Assembly (NCBI RefSeq): GCF_010183535.1
Contig: NC_071332.1
Coordinates: 9,238,001-9,302,000, forward strand
DNA from: Caenorhabditis remanei
Lineage: Eukaryota > Nematoda > Chromadorea > Rhabditida > Rhabditidae
Reading direction: 5' to 3'
Length of the DNA stretch: 64,000 nucleotides
This document shows positions 12,312 through 25,095 of the stretch, in pieces. A program made the translations under genes and the position numbers. The notes beneath the pieces were generated by a model. It did not search any database, had not been told where the DNA came from, and saw only the letters and a program-made list of their open reading frames with translations. The number at the start of each line of letters is the position of its first letter. The stretch's first letter is position 1.

Positions 12312-13497
12312 CATCTTTGTTTTAATATTTCAATAAGGTTTTTATTTTGTGTTGTCAGTTAGACAACAGTAAATACCAAGTTATAAAGAATGGAAATACA
12401 GCAACTTTAATACATATATGCTTACTGTTTTTGTAAATGACATACAAATACAGTATCCCCCGTCTGCGAAATAATCTGAAGTACCCAAGAATATTAATCC
12501 TCGAGGAATAGCTAACATGTAAAATTAAATCAGATCGAAATATAAGATTTAACTTCAAGTGATTCATTCTCTCTATAAGAAATGCTCAGAGTTGCGTTTT
12601 CCGGTGGGCGGGCACAACTTACTTCGTCGACTTTTTTCTGGTTTATTCTCTTATTTTCACCAAGTTGAAAAACAGTTGTGGACGTATGTGGAAATAAATG
12701 AACTCAGGTTCAGACATTATCAAATATCAACGTATTTCTTTAATTTTATTTCCCGATTGAATCAGGTCTAAACTCAAATTAGAACATTAACTTGTTATTT
12801 CCTGCTTTCTTTAAAAAAAACATGTTACCTAAATAATCCAAGACAGTCTTTGCGTGGGGTTATTTTTCTGCAAACCGAACTCCCCCTTTAATTTTTTGTC
12901 TGATCAAAATACACTTTCGTTCCATTTTCCGTCGTCACTCATCCAACAAAATCTCTCTCTGTAACTCTCCAAAACACATTACCTTAATCTAGTAAAGTCC
13001 ATTATGGTCATGCTTTTCATTGTTCTTCAATAAAATCTTATCATGCTAACTCATAGGCAATAATCTCTTGTTCGAACTTTGATCTGATTCTTTTACAATT
13101 TAACGGATACTGCAGCACACGATAAGTTCTCTGACCTATCATAACAGATAAGTCATTGCATTCTTTGAAATGCCAAGAAGAACAGCGATCACCTTTTGTT
13201 TTTAAAACATGTGAGTTACTTATCTATGCGTTCTTTTCAATAAGGTCTCTATCCTAAAATGATAGAAATGTAGAGGAGGGATGGTTAAAAATAATCTAGT
13301 TATCCACCTATTCAATCAGTTCACCCCTCAAACTAATTGCAGAGCGAAAAATCAAACCTCCACGTGCTCAAACTTAGACATGATAATGCCATTTCATTTT
13401 TGTTTATTTATTCTCAGCTTTCTCTGAATCGTATCGTAGACGAACTCAAATTCCCTTGGTTGCAGAATTATATATATATAAACAAAAAAGTTTCAGA
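12312..13497. other. Intergenic between twin srsx genes
   Basis: No coding sequence supported. Near the right edge, a TATA stretch (tatatatataaacaa, about 13470-13485) and a tttcag acceptor directly before AATG make the promoter and start of the second srsx copy. Confidence 0.5.
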
Positions 13498-14648
13498 ATG
13501 AGTTCCATTATCGTAATGAGCAATAACATCTTCATTGCCACCGAAATATTTGTGTTTAATATTCTCGGACTGTTCGGAAATGTCAATATTCTTTTATTGA
13601 CTTATTTCAAACCTCAATTGCGATCAAAAACATGTGAGTTGATGATCTGATGAGGTGATGCTAGACACCCCTATTAAAATAAAGTTCTCAAAATGATCTC
13701 AGAGAAAATAAATATTACCGAGATGACAATCGAAAACCAATAAAGTAATTTTCTTGTTTCAGCTTACATCCAATGTGCTCTGAGCGTATCTCATATCTTC
13801 TGTCTCCTGTTCGAAGTTCCAAATGCAGTTTTTCTCTTCACTGGAATCCAGTTGAAACGAAATGTTTGCTTCCCTGCAATTTCCACTTATATTTTCTTCA
13901 TTTGTGCTCAAGCTGTCATTATGCTGATGCTCGTTGCCGATTTATTCATAATCGTATTCTTCACAACTTTGTGAGTTCTTTACCGTAATCAGATGAAAAC
14001 AAGCCTACCATTCCAGTTATCTGCGAGTACATAACCTATTCTATACTTTTTTTATGCTCTCGGTCCCTTTTGTTTATTCAGCATTTACGGTGTCTTGGGG
14101 ATTTCTAAAGATGGACGACGAAGTTATTTTATTCTGTAACCCCCCAATCGGCTTACATCCAATTGTTAGCAGATGGTGGTCTCTATCAAATGTCGTCATG
14201 AATACAGTAACCCTCGTGCTTTTCATCTTTCTCATTGCAATTTTCCATCATAGAGGTGACTTGTTCACGAGAAAAGAGGCTCAATAATTAGATTTCAGGA
14301 CGAAAAGAAAGAAGTGACACCCGAAAACTCATGAAACGATTAAAAGTTTCCGTGGTGGTCTTCGTTTTCTCGTGGTACATGTGCACTCTCGGTGTCGATA
14401 TGTTTGCTGCTTTAGGATTCACTGGCTCCGCTTTGGCCATCTTTCAAAGTAACATGGTATTCTTCGCACTTCTATGCTACACACAACCATTCTATGTTAT
14501 CATGTGGAGATCTTCTGAATATCGGATGGCTTTTGTAGAGTTCTGGAGTTACTTCAGTTGGTTCAAAGAATCGGGAACACGGAAGTGGCTGGAGAGATCT
14601 GCAAAGGTTCATACGGCAGCGTCCACTTATGATTGTTCAAAAACTTGA
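13498..14648 (+). CDS. Serpentine receptor class SX (srsx), tandem twin
   Basis: Exons 13498-13633, 13763-13970, 14017-14255 and 14299-14648 have exactly the same lengths (136, 208, 239, 350) and phases as the preceding gene and also give 310 aa. Sequence identity is high through TM2-TM3 (SAYIQCALSVSHIFCLL-type region) and TM6-TM7, and lower at the amino terminus, the loop after TM5 and the last 20 residues. The start follows tttcagA directly. Orphan 7TM chemoreceptor by family. The differences lie in the outer loops and the tails, where receptors of this class usually diverge. No lesion seen. Confidence 0.9.
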
Positions 14649-15740
14649 GATGTTTTAAATTTTATTTCTGATGTGATAAATGAATGAAAGACACTGTAGT
14701 TTGCTTTTTCTGCAAAAAAAACCAAAAGGCCAGGGGACAAATTGTGTTCACTACCTGGTACATGAGGAGAGAAATGATATCAACTACACAGTTGCAACGA
14801 AGTATAATCGTGTGAGCCAACATTATTTCGCATTTTCGATGTGCATTTCGGTGTTTGATGTTCCGAAAAAAGAAGAATGTGATATCGGAAAAAGAAAATC
14901 AGAAGTTCAAGATTCATTTTGGAAAAATGGTTGTGTTCTGGAGTCAGGTATTCTCGTGTGACGGGGGATCCGGTGAACATTCTACGTGGAATGAAATGGG
15001 TGATTTGTTTTAAGTGGATATGACATCACATTACTGTCTAGATAGAATAGGTAAGTGAACATGAGGACAGCGAAACATGTAAAAACTGTCCTGAATTGTC
15101 CAAAGAACTTTTGTTACATTCTATGTCAGTTTTCTCTATGTTTCAAAAATATACAGCCCATTAAGTCATTTGGACAATGGTAACTTACCCAATAATTCTC
15201 TCAGTCCCAAACAGCTGCACTATACCAAAATATAGTGGCATGATCATCTTATCCAAGTTATGGATTGTCCAGAGCACACTAAACTCAAATTTTCTGAGAA
15301 AAATTATGATTGGAGACACACATATTCTATTTGACTATTTGATTTCTATTTTGGATCCCAACCTCAAAAAACTAAAGTTCAACAATCTCTTCTCCACCTT
15401 CTTTTTTTCTCAACCTTCATTAAACTAACCATTTGTGCCCAACAAAAGTTTTTCTCTTCTTTTATCATCCAATGTGTGGGCATCGATGCCCCCGTTGCGG
15501 TTCAATTTAATCGCTCCATCAAACAGATTGAGGTTACGTTCGCGAGGTCTAGGCGAAAAAAGTAAACTCATCAGGTGCCTCCTTTCAATTTTTAATGGGT
15601 GCAAGCAATACAGTAGTCTAGGTGATGATTTGTGCCCGATTTCTATATGAAACTCTTCTTTTTCTAAAAAAACCGTTTGTTCATTTGTTGACAAGCATTG
15701 GCAACACAACATCCTCCTCCCATTCAGTTTCAGTACACAA
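14649..15740. other. Intergenic between srsx and ncx
   Basis: Nothing firmly coding. A 93-codon + frame at 14680-14961 overlaps the probable 3' UTR and lacks homology that I can recognise. The TGATTTGTG nonamer found ahead of the srr-like genes also occurs at 15626-15634, 145 bases before the exchanger start; it may be chance. Confidence 0.45.
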
Positions 15741-15748
15741 TATAAATA
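15741..15748 (+). promoter_or_regulatory. TATA box of plus-strand ncx gene
   Basis: TATAAATA lies 38 bases before the ATG at 15779. The same octamer precedes the paralogous minus-strand exchanger. A tttttcag just before the ATG also looks like an acceptor, so trans-splicing is an alternative. Confidence 0.5.
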
Positions 15749-15778
15749 CCCTCTTATCATTTGTTTCTTTTTTCAGGT

Positions 15779-18208
15779 ATGCCCAGACCTACAACTATTT
15801 TTGTTGTTCTCTTATTGCTCCTAGTTGATAACTCCGGTGCACAACTGGGGCAACTATTCCAACCTTATGTGATTGGTCCTCAACAAAGAAATGCTACTCG
15901 TCTGGTTCTCACTGAAGAGCTGTGCTCTCAAGATGAATGTATTATTCAAAAACATTGGTCTCAAGAAGACATTTGTGGTTATGTGAAATGTAATAAAGAT
16001 GCATGTGAAGGTGGTGGATATCTTCAATGGTCTCAATACATCAAGTGTGAATATAGAACTGCAGTCAGGGTGAGTTCTTCTGTAGAATAAGTTTAAAAAT
16101 ATATTTCATATCTTCTAGGTTATCTTGCTGATTGTCAGTATAATCTACTTGTTCTTTTTGTTTATTGTGATGACTGTGGTGGCTGATGACTACTTTTCTC
16201 CATCTATTGCTGGAATTGTACGGCATTTGAAGATCAGTGAATCTATTGCTGTGAGTCCTCTTTTCCACGGTAGCTGAAGCAATGAAACTCAAAAAATTTA
16301 AGGGTGTAACATTCCTTGCATTCGGAAACGGTGCACCTGACGTGTTTGGAAGTATTGCTTCAGTCATCACAACGCCAAAACCCAAAGCTGATTTAGCTAT
16401 TGGAGATATACTGGGTGGTGGAATCTTCGTCACTACCGTAGTTCTGTCAGCCATTATTATCACTAAATCGTTCAGGATTGCGGTAACTAACATTTACTAG
16501 AATGTTGGTACTAAGAACACTTTCAGGTGCTTGCTACCGTCCGTGATATCGTCTTCTTCATAATTGCTGATATTTTCATTGCTATCTGGTTTCTGAATTT
16601 TAATCATGTCGAGATTTGGATGCCACTCAGTAAGAAAACGAACCTCAATAACTTCTCCATTTAGCAATTTTCAGCTTTCCTTGGTCTTTATGCAGCCTAT
16701 GTGATTTGTGTCATTCTGATGAGATTGAATTCTCAAAGACGGAAAAAAGCGCGACACGCAAAGGCTGAGAGTAGGTTCTCTTCAGGGGAAAAAGTCACAC
16801 GTATATTTCATTTTCAGATCAAAGAAAAGAAAGTACAGTGAATCATCACTCTCATAAAATCTCCACCGTAATTGGATTTGTTATGGATTATGCTCATGTT
16901 ATAAACTTTTTCGCTAATAAGAAAAGTGAGTTTGTGTCTATGGAGTTTAATTTTTTCCTTCTAGGTTCAATTGCACACAATCAAATTAATTTACAAATGA
17001 AATTTCAGTTTCCTCTATGACGAACAACATGAAAAACTTCCTGGATGTCAAAGAGGATTCTCTGGAAGATGGACTCGTGGACGAGCAAAGTGACGATGAA
17101 GGAGAAGAAGCAGAGTTCCATATTGCTCATCGTCACGTCTACAAATCTTACGATGAAGCTAGTCTCGCATTTACTGATGTCGAGGAGATTCAACCAAAAA
17201 CATGGAAATCCTGGGAATGGGTCAGAGATGTCGCAAATCATTTGAGACCATGGCCTGGAAAGGATGAGTTCTTCGAGATGAGCTACTTCTCAAGAGTCAT
17301 TTCAATTGTGGCCATCGTTCCCAACTTCTTCTTCAAACTGACAATTCCTTCGAATGAGATGCCCTGGTCTAAACCAATTCTTATGATTTATTGTTTCTGT
17401 TCAGTCCAACTTGCTCTTTTCGCTGTTCAAATTTCTGCCAAGTCACCGTTTCATGGTAGTCCGGGGCTTTGGATTTACGGATTACTCGTTTCTGCCGTAT
17501 TGAGCGTCCTCGCTCTTATCTTCACCCCTTTAGATAGAGAACAAAAATATTATAGGGTTAGTAACCAGTTAAATCAAGAACACCTCTTATATGATTTTTC
17601 AGGAAGTCTATTCGTACCTTGGTTTCCTCATGTCGATCGCTTGGATCTATACAACATCTTCTGAGATTATAAACGTCATCACAATGATCGGAGTGGCGAC
17701 TGGAGTGTCACAAGAAATTCTCGGATTGACTATCATGGCATGGAGTAATTGTATCGGAGACGTCGTTTCTGATGTGGCTGTTGTGAAACAAGGATTTCCA
17801 AAAATGGCAATGGCTGCAGCTATTGGAGGGCCACTTTTCAGTAAGTTTCACACCATTTTAATGATATTCGATGACTGAAATCCACTACAGTAACCAACAC
17901 TTGTTCAGATCTTCTCATCGGATTTGGCCTCCCATTCACCATTGCCTGCCTTCAAGGAAAACAGATCGAGCTACAGATCACTCCAGTCTATAGACTTCTC
18001 ATGCTGTTCCTAGCTATTTCTCTGTTCACTTCTCTTATTGGTGAGTTTCGTAAACCATAAAACATTTATCCTATCTTTTGAATTTTCAGCAATCTTCGTT
18101 CAAAAATTCAAGGTTCGATGGCCGCATGCAGTTGCACTCATCGTAGTTTTTGTATCTTTTCTCATATTCATCCTCCTTTCGGAGACTCATGTTTTGGAAT
18201 GGAAGTGA
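15779..18208 (+). CDS. NCLX-type Na+/Ca2+ (cation/Ca2+) exchanger
   Basis: Ten exons (15779-16069, 16119-16250, 16303-16482, 16527-16629, 16675-16770, 16818-16925, 17009-17556, 17603-17840, 17909-18040, 18090-18208) encode 648 aa. A signal peptide covers residues 1-21, then a Cys-rich segment (CSQDECIIQKHW; YVKCNKDACEGGGYL). The alpha-1 repeat holds GVTFLAFGNGAPDVF, and the alpha-2 repeat holds LTIMAWSNCIGDVVSDVAV. A long cytosolic loop between them has an acidic run near DEQSDDEGEEAEF. This is the NCLX branch (C. elegans ncx-8/ncx-9 type by memory), which moves Ca2+ against Na+ or Li+ in mitochondria or other membranes. The minus-strand gene at 27.5-30.2 kb is its paralog. Signature residues are intact. 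Confidence 0.9.
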
Positions 18209-18335
18209 TCTTCATCTTCTCATTCAACTTCTCAAATGTCATATTTATTCTCAAATGTTCAAAATTACGGGTCAAAATGTGTATAACAAAATGAAAAAGA
18301 GTATTGATTGATCCAAAATAAAGAGTTTCTCTTAA

Positions 18336-19426
18336 TCACGCCGATGACATCATTGAATTTTGTTGATGGGAATGTGCCGTTGCAGATATTTTCGTGGACT
18401 TTGAGTGTCTCTCTTTGAGAATTTTACAACAAGGAATACAACTCCAGGCCTCCAAAAACGCATTTCGGTATTCTGGAGATCTCCAGATTACGACGTAGAA
18501 GAATTGGGAATACGAGATAAGGACGAAGAATACCTGAAGCAAATATTGTTGACCACTAATTTTAGTATACTAGCTTACCAAATTACTCATCATGAAAATC
18601 AGAGTGGGTCCCGTGAATCCAAGAGCAACAAACAGATCCGCAGCCAACAATCCGATATACCAGGTAAAGATGAAAAATAGAATAGACACTTTGAGTCTTT
18701 TCATGATTTTCCTTGTATCACTCTTCTGCTTTTTTCCTTTATAATAAAATACCAAGATTAGGGTGATGAACAATACTAAGGTAATTGTATTTATGATGAC
18801 GTTGGAGAACGTCCAGAACCGAGACACTGTAGGATAGAGACCGAGTGGCGGATTACAGAACATGACGACTTCATCATCCATTGTCATGAATCCCCAAAAG
18901 ACAATTGTAGATGAGTAGACGACGGGGATAGTAAGCATTCCAGTGAGGTACTTCCATGTTGAAATAGTTTGATAGAAAGTTGGCAGAAAAATTATGATGA
19001 AAATATCAATGGTCATCATAAGGATAATCACAGCTTGAGCGCAGATGAAAAATATATAAATGGAGATAGCAGGGAAGCATTCGTTTCGTTTTAACTGTAT
19101 ACCAGTGAACAGAAGTCCAGCGTTCGGAAGTTCAAAGAGAAGACAGATGATATGAGAAAAGCAGAGTGCGCATTGTAGATAGGCTGGAATAAAAATACGA
19201 TATCCTTTCAGAGCTGGTAACCCTTCTGTGAAAAGTACACAATCAAAAGTAATGTTTTTTCTCGATGGATAAACAATAAAAACTTACATGACTTTGATTT
19301 CAACTTCGTCTTCGTTGCAGTTAGAAAAATAAAGTTCGCATTGCCAAAAAGTCCAAAAATATTGAAGAAAACTATTTCAGAAGCAATAAAAATCTGATTT
19401 AAAAACTGAAGAGTAGTCAGTGCCAT
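18336..19426 (-). CDS. srsx chemoreceptor, three-exon form
   Basis: Exons on the minus strand: 19288-19426, 18579-19183 and 18336-18533, giving 313 aa. The first intron (after KSKS, phase 1) is shared with the plus-strand srsx genes. The two middle introns of those genes are absent here, and a new phase-0 intron splits TM7 just after the MSNL residues. Motifs: GLFGNANFIF, YLQCALCFSHIICLL, YIFFICAQAVI, MDDEVVMFCNPPLGLYP, KIMKRLKVSILFF, SYSQFFYVVIWRSPEYR. The 3' end faces the exchanger's 3' end, 128 bases away (convergent). A TATA-like ctctatataaat lies about 35 bases before the start. Complete orphan GPCR. Confidence 0.88.
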
Positions 19427-20055
19427 TGCTACACTTGAGTTGAAAATAAAATCAGATTTATATAGAGACCGATAATAGAATATATGAGTGCAACCTGCAC
19501 GTATTCTATCCGATTCTAGTCAATTCCAAAATTATCTTCCTATAGAAATGAGACGTGGGTTTACGGATTTTCGATACGTTTATAAGGAAGCGAAGAATTC
19601 TGGATTCAATAACCAGGATGTGATCTTTTACCTAGAACACTGGAAGAAAGATAAAGATATTTGTATTAGTCACAAAAGTAAAGCAGGGCTTAGGTCTGTT
19701 TTTTTTGAGGGAATCTGCAGAAGAGAATAGGAATTTTTGTTTTTGGGACAATCTTATCATGAGGTGGTGTAGAGATTATGATTTGTGTTGGAACTGCTCT
19801 GCAATAAAACAAAGGATCTTGCCAATACAGAGATGAATCCTAGATTATAATGACAAATCCCGAATCCCAAATAATACATATTTTCCAACCGCCCCCATTG
19901 TCTAAAATCAAAGGTTCGTCTCGAAGTTCAACCAATCGGAAAGGAGAGTCATCTTTATGGTCAAATGAGCAAATTTACAAAAGCGCAGACATCCAAAAAA
20001 CATGAAAAAATTCTTGGAATAGAACAGATAACGTCACAAAGCTACTGTTGTTCTA
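19427..20055. other. Intergenic
   Basis: Contains the upstream region of the 18.3-19.4 kb gene and the 3' flank of the next. An 80-codon plus-strand frame at 19488-19730 has no recognisable domain and no splice or promoter support. Confidence 0.45.
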
Positions 20056-21305
20056 TCAGAAAGTTCTCGAGATCATTGCAACTGGGGCAGTTTTGAAGGA
20101 TGAACCAGCCCCCGTGTTGTCTCGAGATCCAGATGATCTTCTACACCAGAGAGCTAGGAAGTGTTGACGGTACTCTTTGGATTTCCAGATGACAACATAG
20201 AAGGTTTGACTGAAGGAGAGCAGAACGAAGAAGGACTGCAAAAAGATTGAAGATGAGTACAGAGAACTTAGCGTAACCAAAGTAACAAAAACAAATAGTA
20301 CAGAAATCAAAGAACAATCTCATGATTACTTACCACATTGGCGACTAAAAAGTTGAATGTCTCTCCCGTGATTCCAATCGCAATGAAGACAGAATTCGCA
20401 GACTGAGCAATAAACCAAGAGCATACAAAGATCACAACGGACAACTGTAGGCGTTTCATCACTTTCCACGAGTCGCCACGTTGTGCTCTGCCTGAGAAAA
20501 GACCTGTTCCAGGTGTTCTTTTTGATTGAGTGTTATTACCTTTCGTGTAAAATATTCTAATCAGAACGAGAAAAACAACAAGGGTCAATATATTGAAAAA
20601 TAAGATATACCGGAAAAACCATGTGCTGGCAACAATGTTAAGACCTGAAATACGAGGTGTTTAAATTTAAACAGATTGAAACTTACCTAGTGGTGGGTTG
20701 CAGAAAATAACAATTTCATTATCAGTGTCCAAGAATCCCCAAATGAAGAAAACTAATCCAAATATCACTGCAGGAATCATAGCAAGTAGGATATATTTTG
20801 TGGTAGAGAACGTATGATAACTGAAATTATCGAAAGTGAACCAAAATTCAAAACTTATCAGAGAATTACAATCTGGGGAACTTGACAATTATCAATATAT
20901 CCAAAACTAGAAGAAACATTATTATGGATTGGGCTGTTTCGAAGAAAGTATAAATTGATACTTTGGGATAACATTGATTACGTGGAAGTTTTATATCTGA
21001 AAACGGCTTGTTTATGAACTGTTGAATGAACAACTATTACCAAGAATTGTGAGGATTGTGTCAACTTGAGTCCCAGCAAGACAAATTATATGACAGAAAC
21101 TTTGAACCGCTTGAAGAATCGCTGAAACTTTTTCAATTATTCTAGGTTCATTAAAGAATATACACTTACACGACTTCGTTTGAAGTTGTTTTTTCTTTGC
21201 AATCATATAAATGAGGCAAGCATTTCCAAAGATCCCAAGAAAGAAATAGATAATTTTATAGGAGACAATAACCAGTTGGTTGATTCTCCCAAGCATGCCG
21301 TACAT
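20056..21305 (-). CDS. srsx chemoreceptor, seven-exon form
   Basis: Minus-strand exons: 21170-21305, 21041-21121, 20870-20996, 20687-20820, 20540-20644, 20334-20491 and 20056-20235; 306 aa. The cumulative coding length reaches 344 and 583 nt at the same splice points as in the plus-strand srsx pair, so those introns are ancestral; the additional breaks (after residue 72, in the second-loop region, and in TM7) are gains here or losses there. Motifs: GIFGNACLIY, FFETAQSIIM, DTDNEIVIFCNPPLG, SWKVMKRLQLSVVIF, SFSQTFYVVIWKSKEYR. The 48-nt intron 20492-20539 is a multiple of three with no stop, so a retained-intron isoform would stay in frame. Orphan sensory GPCR. Confidence 0.82.
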
Positions 21306-21464
21306 CTCCTAGAAGTCGAATGAAGCGAACTAAAACTCAACATCTCATTAGTGAGACATATCTCGTGCGAGACACAGAATGTGGGAAACATTCAGAAGAC
21401 TCTCGGCAAAATGGAACCGTGAGAAAAGACAGGAGAAGAATGGGGATTTTTGTTGTGAGTCACT

Positions 21465-22552
21465 TCAATACATAGTCACACTGTGGACTACAATCACACG
21501 AGAAGTGGACGTGTTCTTTGCCAGTGTCACTAGTTTTTTCTTGTTTCCCATAAGATTCTTGAACGCCTGAAGTTTAAATTGTATGCAGAATTCTTAGTGG
21601 AAACTTACATTTTGGTACTCTTTTGACTTATAGATAATAACATAAAAGGTTTGAGAATATGCCAGACATATGAAGAATGACTGAAATGCTTTCCTGGCGA
21701 AATGTTTTTGCTTACCATGTTATTTATCACAAAGTGTAGATCTTCTCCGTAAACTCCTGCTACAATACAGATGAAATAAGTGAAAATAGTAATGTACCAG
21801 GAGCAAAGAAAGATTGCAACCGACAATTGCAATCTTTTCATCACTTTGGATGATTCTCGGTTTTCATATTGGCTCTTCTTATAGAATATAGTTATAAGTG
21901 TCGCAAACATGACCACAGTCAAAGTATTGGTGATGACTATGCATCTAGTGTAGTTCTTACTCGCGGAAGTGTGAAGAGCTGAAAGTATAACGAATATTAC
22001 ATCTGTTGAAATTAGAGACGAACATGATGTAGGACTGCAAAAATATATTTCTTCATCATCCAAATAAGTGAACCCCCAACTGGAAAATATGAAACCAACG
22101 ATAGAGGGAACAACCAGAGCTATCAGAAGGTAGATCCATGCGACCAGATTTTTATAGAATATTGGAAATTTCACAATTATAAATACGTCTATAACTAGTT
22201 CTAACATGATGACTGCTTGAGCTGCTTCGAAGAAAACAAATGGAAACATGATATGAAAACATGATGTTCTATCCAACTGAATATCTGGAAATGCTAATCC
22301 CACGTCTACCATTGTACCCAAAAGACAGAGTAAGTGGAAGAAACATTGAATGCATTGGAGATATGCTTAAAACGAATTATATTTCTTTGTTAACTTTCTG
22401 GGAAGAATCTTACAAGATTTTGACCGAAGTTGAGAACTTCGGAATACTAGGATAATGAAACAAAAGTTACCGAATCCTCCAACAACAAAGAAAAATATCT
22501 TAAAAGAAGCTATAAATAGTTGATCAGTTCTCTCAACCCAGTTATGAAGCAT
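21465..22552 (-). CDS. srsx chemoreceptor with an extra C-terminal exon
   Basis: Minus-strand exons: 22414-22552, 21716-22365, 21609-21680 and 21465-21566; 320 aa. All junctions agree in phase. Motifs: GGFGNFCFII, YLQCIQCFFHLLCLL, FFEAAQAVIM, a shortened second-loop signature (LDDEEIYFCSPT in place of the usual DDE..CNPP), SSKVMKRLQLSVAIF and SYSQTFYVIIYKSKEYQ-type TM7. A 16-20 residue Cys/Ser-rich stretch (CSSLISTDV...) sits after that loop and is longer than in neighbours. The tail is basic, then Ser/Thr-rich. Complete orphan GPCR; the acceptor before exon 2 (ttttaag) is weaker than usual. Confidence 0.8.
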
Positions 22553-23126
22553 GACAAAGGAAAAACTAAAACTGACGAATGAAATGGATAAAAACAAATC
22601 AGAATGGGCGAAAATTGAGTTTGTCTACAAGGAGATTTTACCGAGAGAATATGATTAACTAGTAAATTTCCTCGTTCTCAGCATAACCGGAAATGAAAAC
22701 AATCTGTCACGTTTATGGCATAGATTGATGAAAGTGAAATTTTGCGTATGCGGGTCAGTGACGTTTCCTATTCTGAAATGAAGCATCCGAACTTCGCCAT
22801 GGTTATCTGTCAAATTGGATACAAATTTCAAGGCATCCTACAACCTATCACTATTTCCTTATTGTCCATTATCTTGTTTTAGGATCTCTTATTTCGCTAT
22901 AGATCGAAGACTCCGTTCATCCAGCTCATCTGGTTTCTGGTTCTGTTTTCGAGATACAAACACTGCCACATCATTTTTTCGCAAATGAAAGACCACAAAA
23001 TATCGATAAGAAATCAAACATCTATTTATTAATAAAGTTTTGCATAATTGTAATGAGCACAAAATAGTACTTCTCATGCTCACGCTATAAACTACGATTT
23101 TCCAGAATAAGAGATCACACAGACGT
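22553..23126. other. Intergenic
   Basis: Separates two minus-strand srsx genes. A 64-codon minus frame at 22889-23083 has no support. No repeat seen. Confidence 0.45.
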
Positions 23127-24197
23127 CTATATTCTCCGATGACACATTAAGTCGGAATGATTCGACTTCTGTGAAGTTGAAGATGTATGAAATGCAGTGA
23201 CAGAAGTTATTTGCATCGTTTTGGGCCACCAAACATTATAGAATTGATCACGATACTCTTTGCTTCTCCACATTGTCACATAAAAAGTATTACTGTAGGA
23301 GAGACAGACAAATATGACCTGAAATTAAATTTATAGAAAACAGATTCCAGAGTTATTTTTTAGCTTACATTGTGAGCCAGTATCATCCCTCCCCACTTTG
23401 AAAACACAGGCGTTTCGACAATAATGAGTCCAAGAATCTGGCTGATGAACCAAGTGAAAATAAATATGAAAACAGTCAACTGAAGTCGTTTCACAGTTTT
23501 CAGGGAGCTCTGGTGATTCGATTGACTTCTTTGGTAGAATGTTTTGATTAAAACAAGGTAGAAAATCATGATAATGACAGCCAAAAGAATGAATAAATAC
23601 TTGTAAAGAACACTTGCTTCAGCACTGAATGCAAACGGAGGACTACAAGAATATATAAGTTCTTCATTTGTAGTCGTATACCCATAAACTGTAGTGAATA
23701 TTGAAAATGTTAAAATTGGGAAAGCAGTGATGAAAATATATTTAGAGTTTGATATTCCTCGATAGCTGCAAATTTTTGTTACACATAAATTCCGGACGGT
23801 TTGAAAACGACTCACTATGTTGGAAACTTTACAAAAACTAGGATGTCAGCCACAATAATCAGCATTATTAACCCTTGAGCAGCTTGAAAGAAAACATAAA
23901 ATCCAATTTGATTATAACAATCTCTTCTGTTGTACATTAGTCCAATGTCTGTAACTCCAGTCATGATAGTTCCAAGTTGGCAGAATAAATGAAAGAAACA
24001 TTGGAAACATTGAAGGATTGCTGAAATTTTTTTGTAGAAAACTTCCTAGAACATCTAAAAATATTACAGGTTCTAGATTGGAGTTGCTTCTTTTTTATAA
24101 TGAGATGAATGAAAAGAAGATTTCCAACTATTCCAAGAAGAAATATCAGTAATTTATAGACAGCAATAATATAGAGATTCAAAGTTCGAGCGTCCAT
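23127..24197 (-). CDS. srsx chemoreceptor, four-exon form
   Basis: Minus-strand exons: 24068-24197, 23816-24020, 23369-23765 and 23127-23318; 307 aa. Splice points after the first 130 and 335 nt correspond to the first two introns of the other srsx genes. Motifs: GIVGNLLFIHLI, AILQCFQCFFHLFCQLG, VFFQAAQGLIMLI, TTNEELIYSCSPPFAF in place of DDE..CNPP, KTVKRLQLTVFIF and SYSNTFYVTMWRSKEYR. The tail is Ser/His-rich. It is the closest relative of the disrupted copy just upstream: exon 3 is 397 nt in both. Intact orphan GPCR by family. Confidence 0.85.
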
Positions 24198-25095
24198 TTT
24201 ATCTGGATGGTTTGCAATGAAAGGAAATAATGAGAAGGAGGTAGTGGGAATAGAAAACAGGAAACTGATTCTGATGAGCTGAGATCAGTGATTTTGGTTT
24301 CAATATCTGTCTGACTTTCATTTCTCACGGTTCATGGTCTAAGGACTTTTGTTCTTTTTCGCTTTCTCTCGGTTTTTTTCAAAGTCTGAAGTAGATCAGA
24401 AGATGGATGTCTAGTCTGGTCGGTTCAAAATTTTACACGTGAAGTACCACTGAGGTAGCACTATTCGGAAACGAAGCCTATCCTGTAATCTCAATGTTAT
24501 CTCTTCGTTTTCGGAATTGACGATAGATCCAAGATTTCGTTTTTTTTTTCTCAAAGTTAGAGAGTTGTGTGATCATACGATCCAGTTTTGATTTCAGCCG
24601 ATTCATGAACTTTGAATGCCCGATGGAGAGGATAAACTTTCGACTCCGCGTATGTATACATCAAAATAGCTATAGCTATTTTAAAGAAACTCTAGTTTAT
24701 TTCATGCACTTTTCACAACGCCAATGTACATAAAATAGTTTGTATTATTCGTATGATACATGTTTTATATTGAGACGATTTGGTTCCTCCTTGCCTTTTA
24801 GCTCTCTCTTATTTCATATTATCACTCGAATGAACTACATGAGAAAATTTAACAAGGAACCAAAACTTCCTCTTTTCTTTTGTTTTCATCTGCTTCCTCC
24901 TTCATACATCATGAATTTTGGCCCTTTGATTTAATGAATTTAGACTAAAGTTTAGGTTACATATGAAGGTGGTTATCGCAGGTGAAAAATAATACGTACC
25001 TTCATTCAGAAGAATCAAAAAGTATTCAGAAACGGCACGTATCGAATATCAGATATAAAACAGAACTAAAGTAGAAAACACGATTGAAAAATAGA
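24198..25095. other. Intergenic
   Basis: No gene supported. Contains a short palindromic AT stretch around 24665 (atagctatagctat) and T-rich sequence. Frames here are under 65 codons with no family motif. Confidence 0.45.

Noticed and set aside
14680..14961. A 93-codon plus-strand frame after the second srsx gene
   Set aside because: No homology, no promoter, and it overlaps the likely 3' UTR.
15425..15760. A 111-codon minus-strand frame upstream of the plus-strand exchanger
   Set aside because: It lies over the exchanger's promoter region, has no domain or splice context, and its residues look random.
16065..16493. A 142-codon minus-strand frame inside the exchanger
   Set aside because: It is the antisense shadow of the alpha-1 repeat exons, whose sense frame is clearly conserved.
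19488..19730. An 80-codon plus-strand frame between srsx genes
   Set aside because: Charged composition looks protein-like, but there is no family motif, no acceptor or donor, and no paralog in the window.
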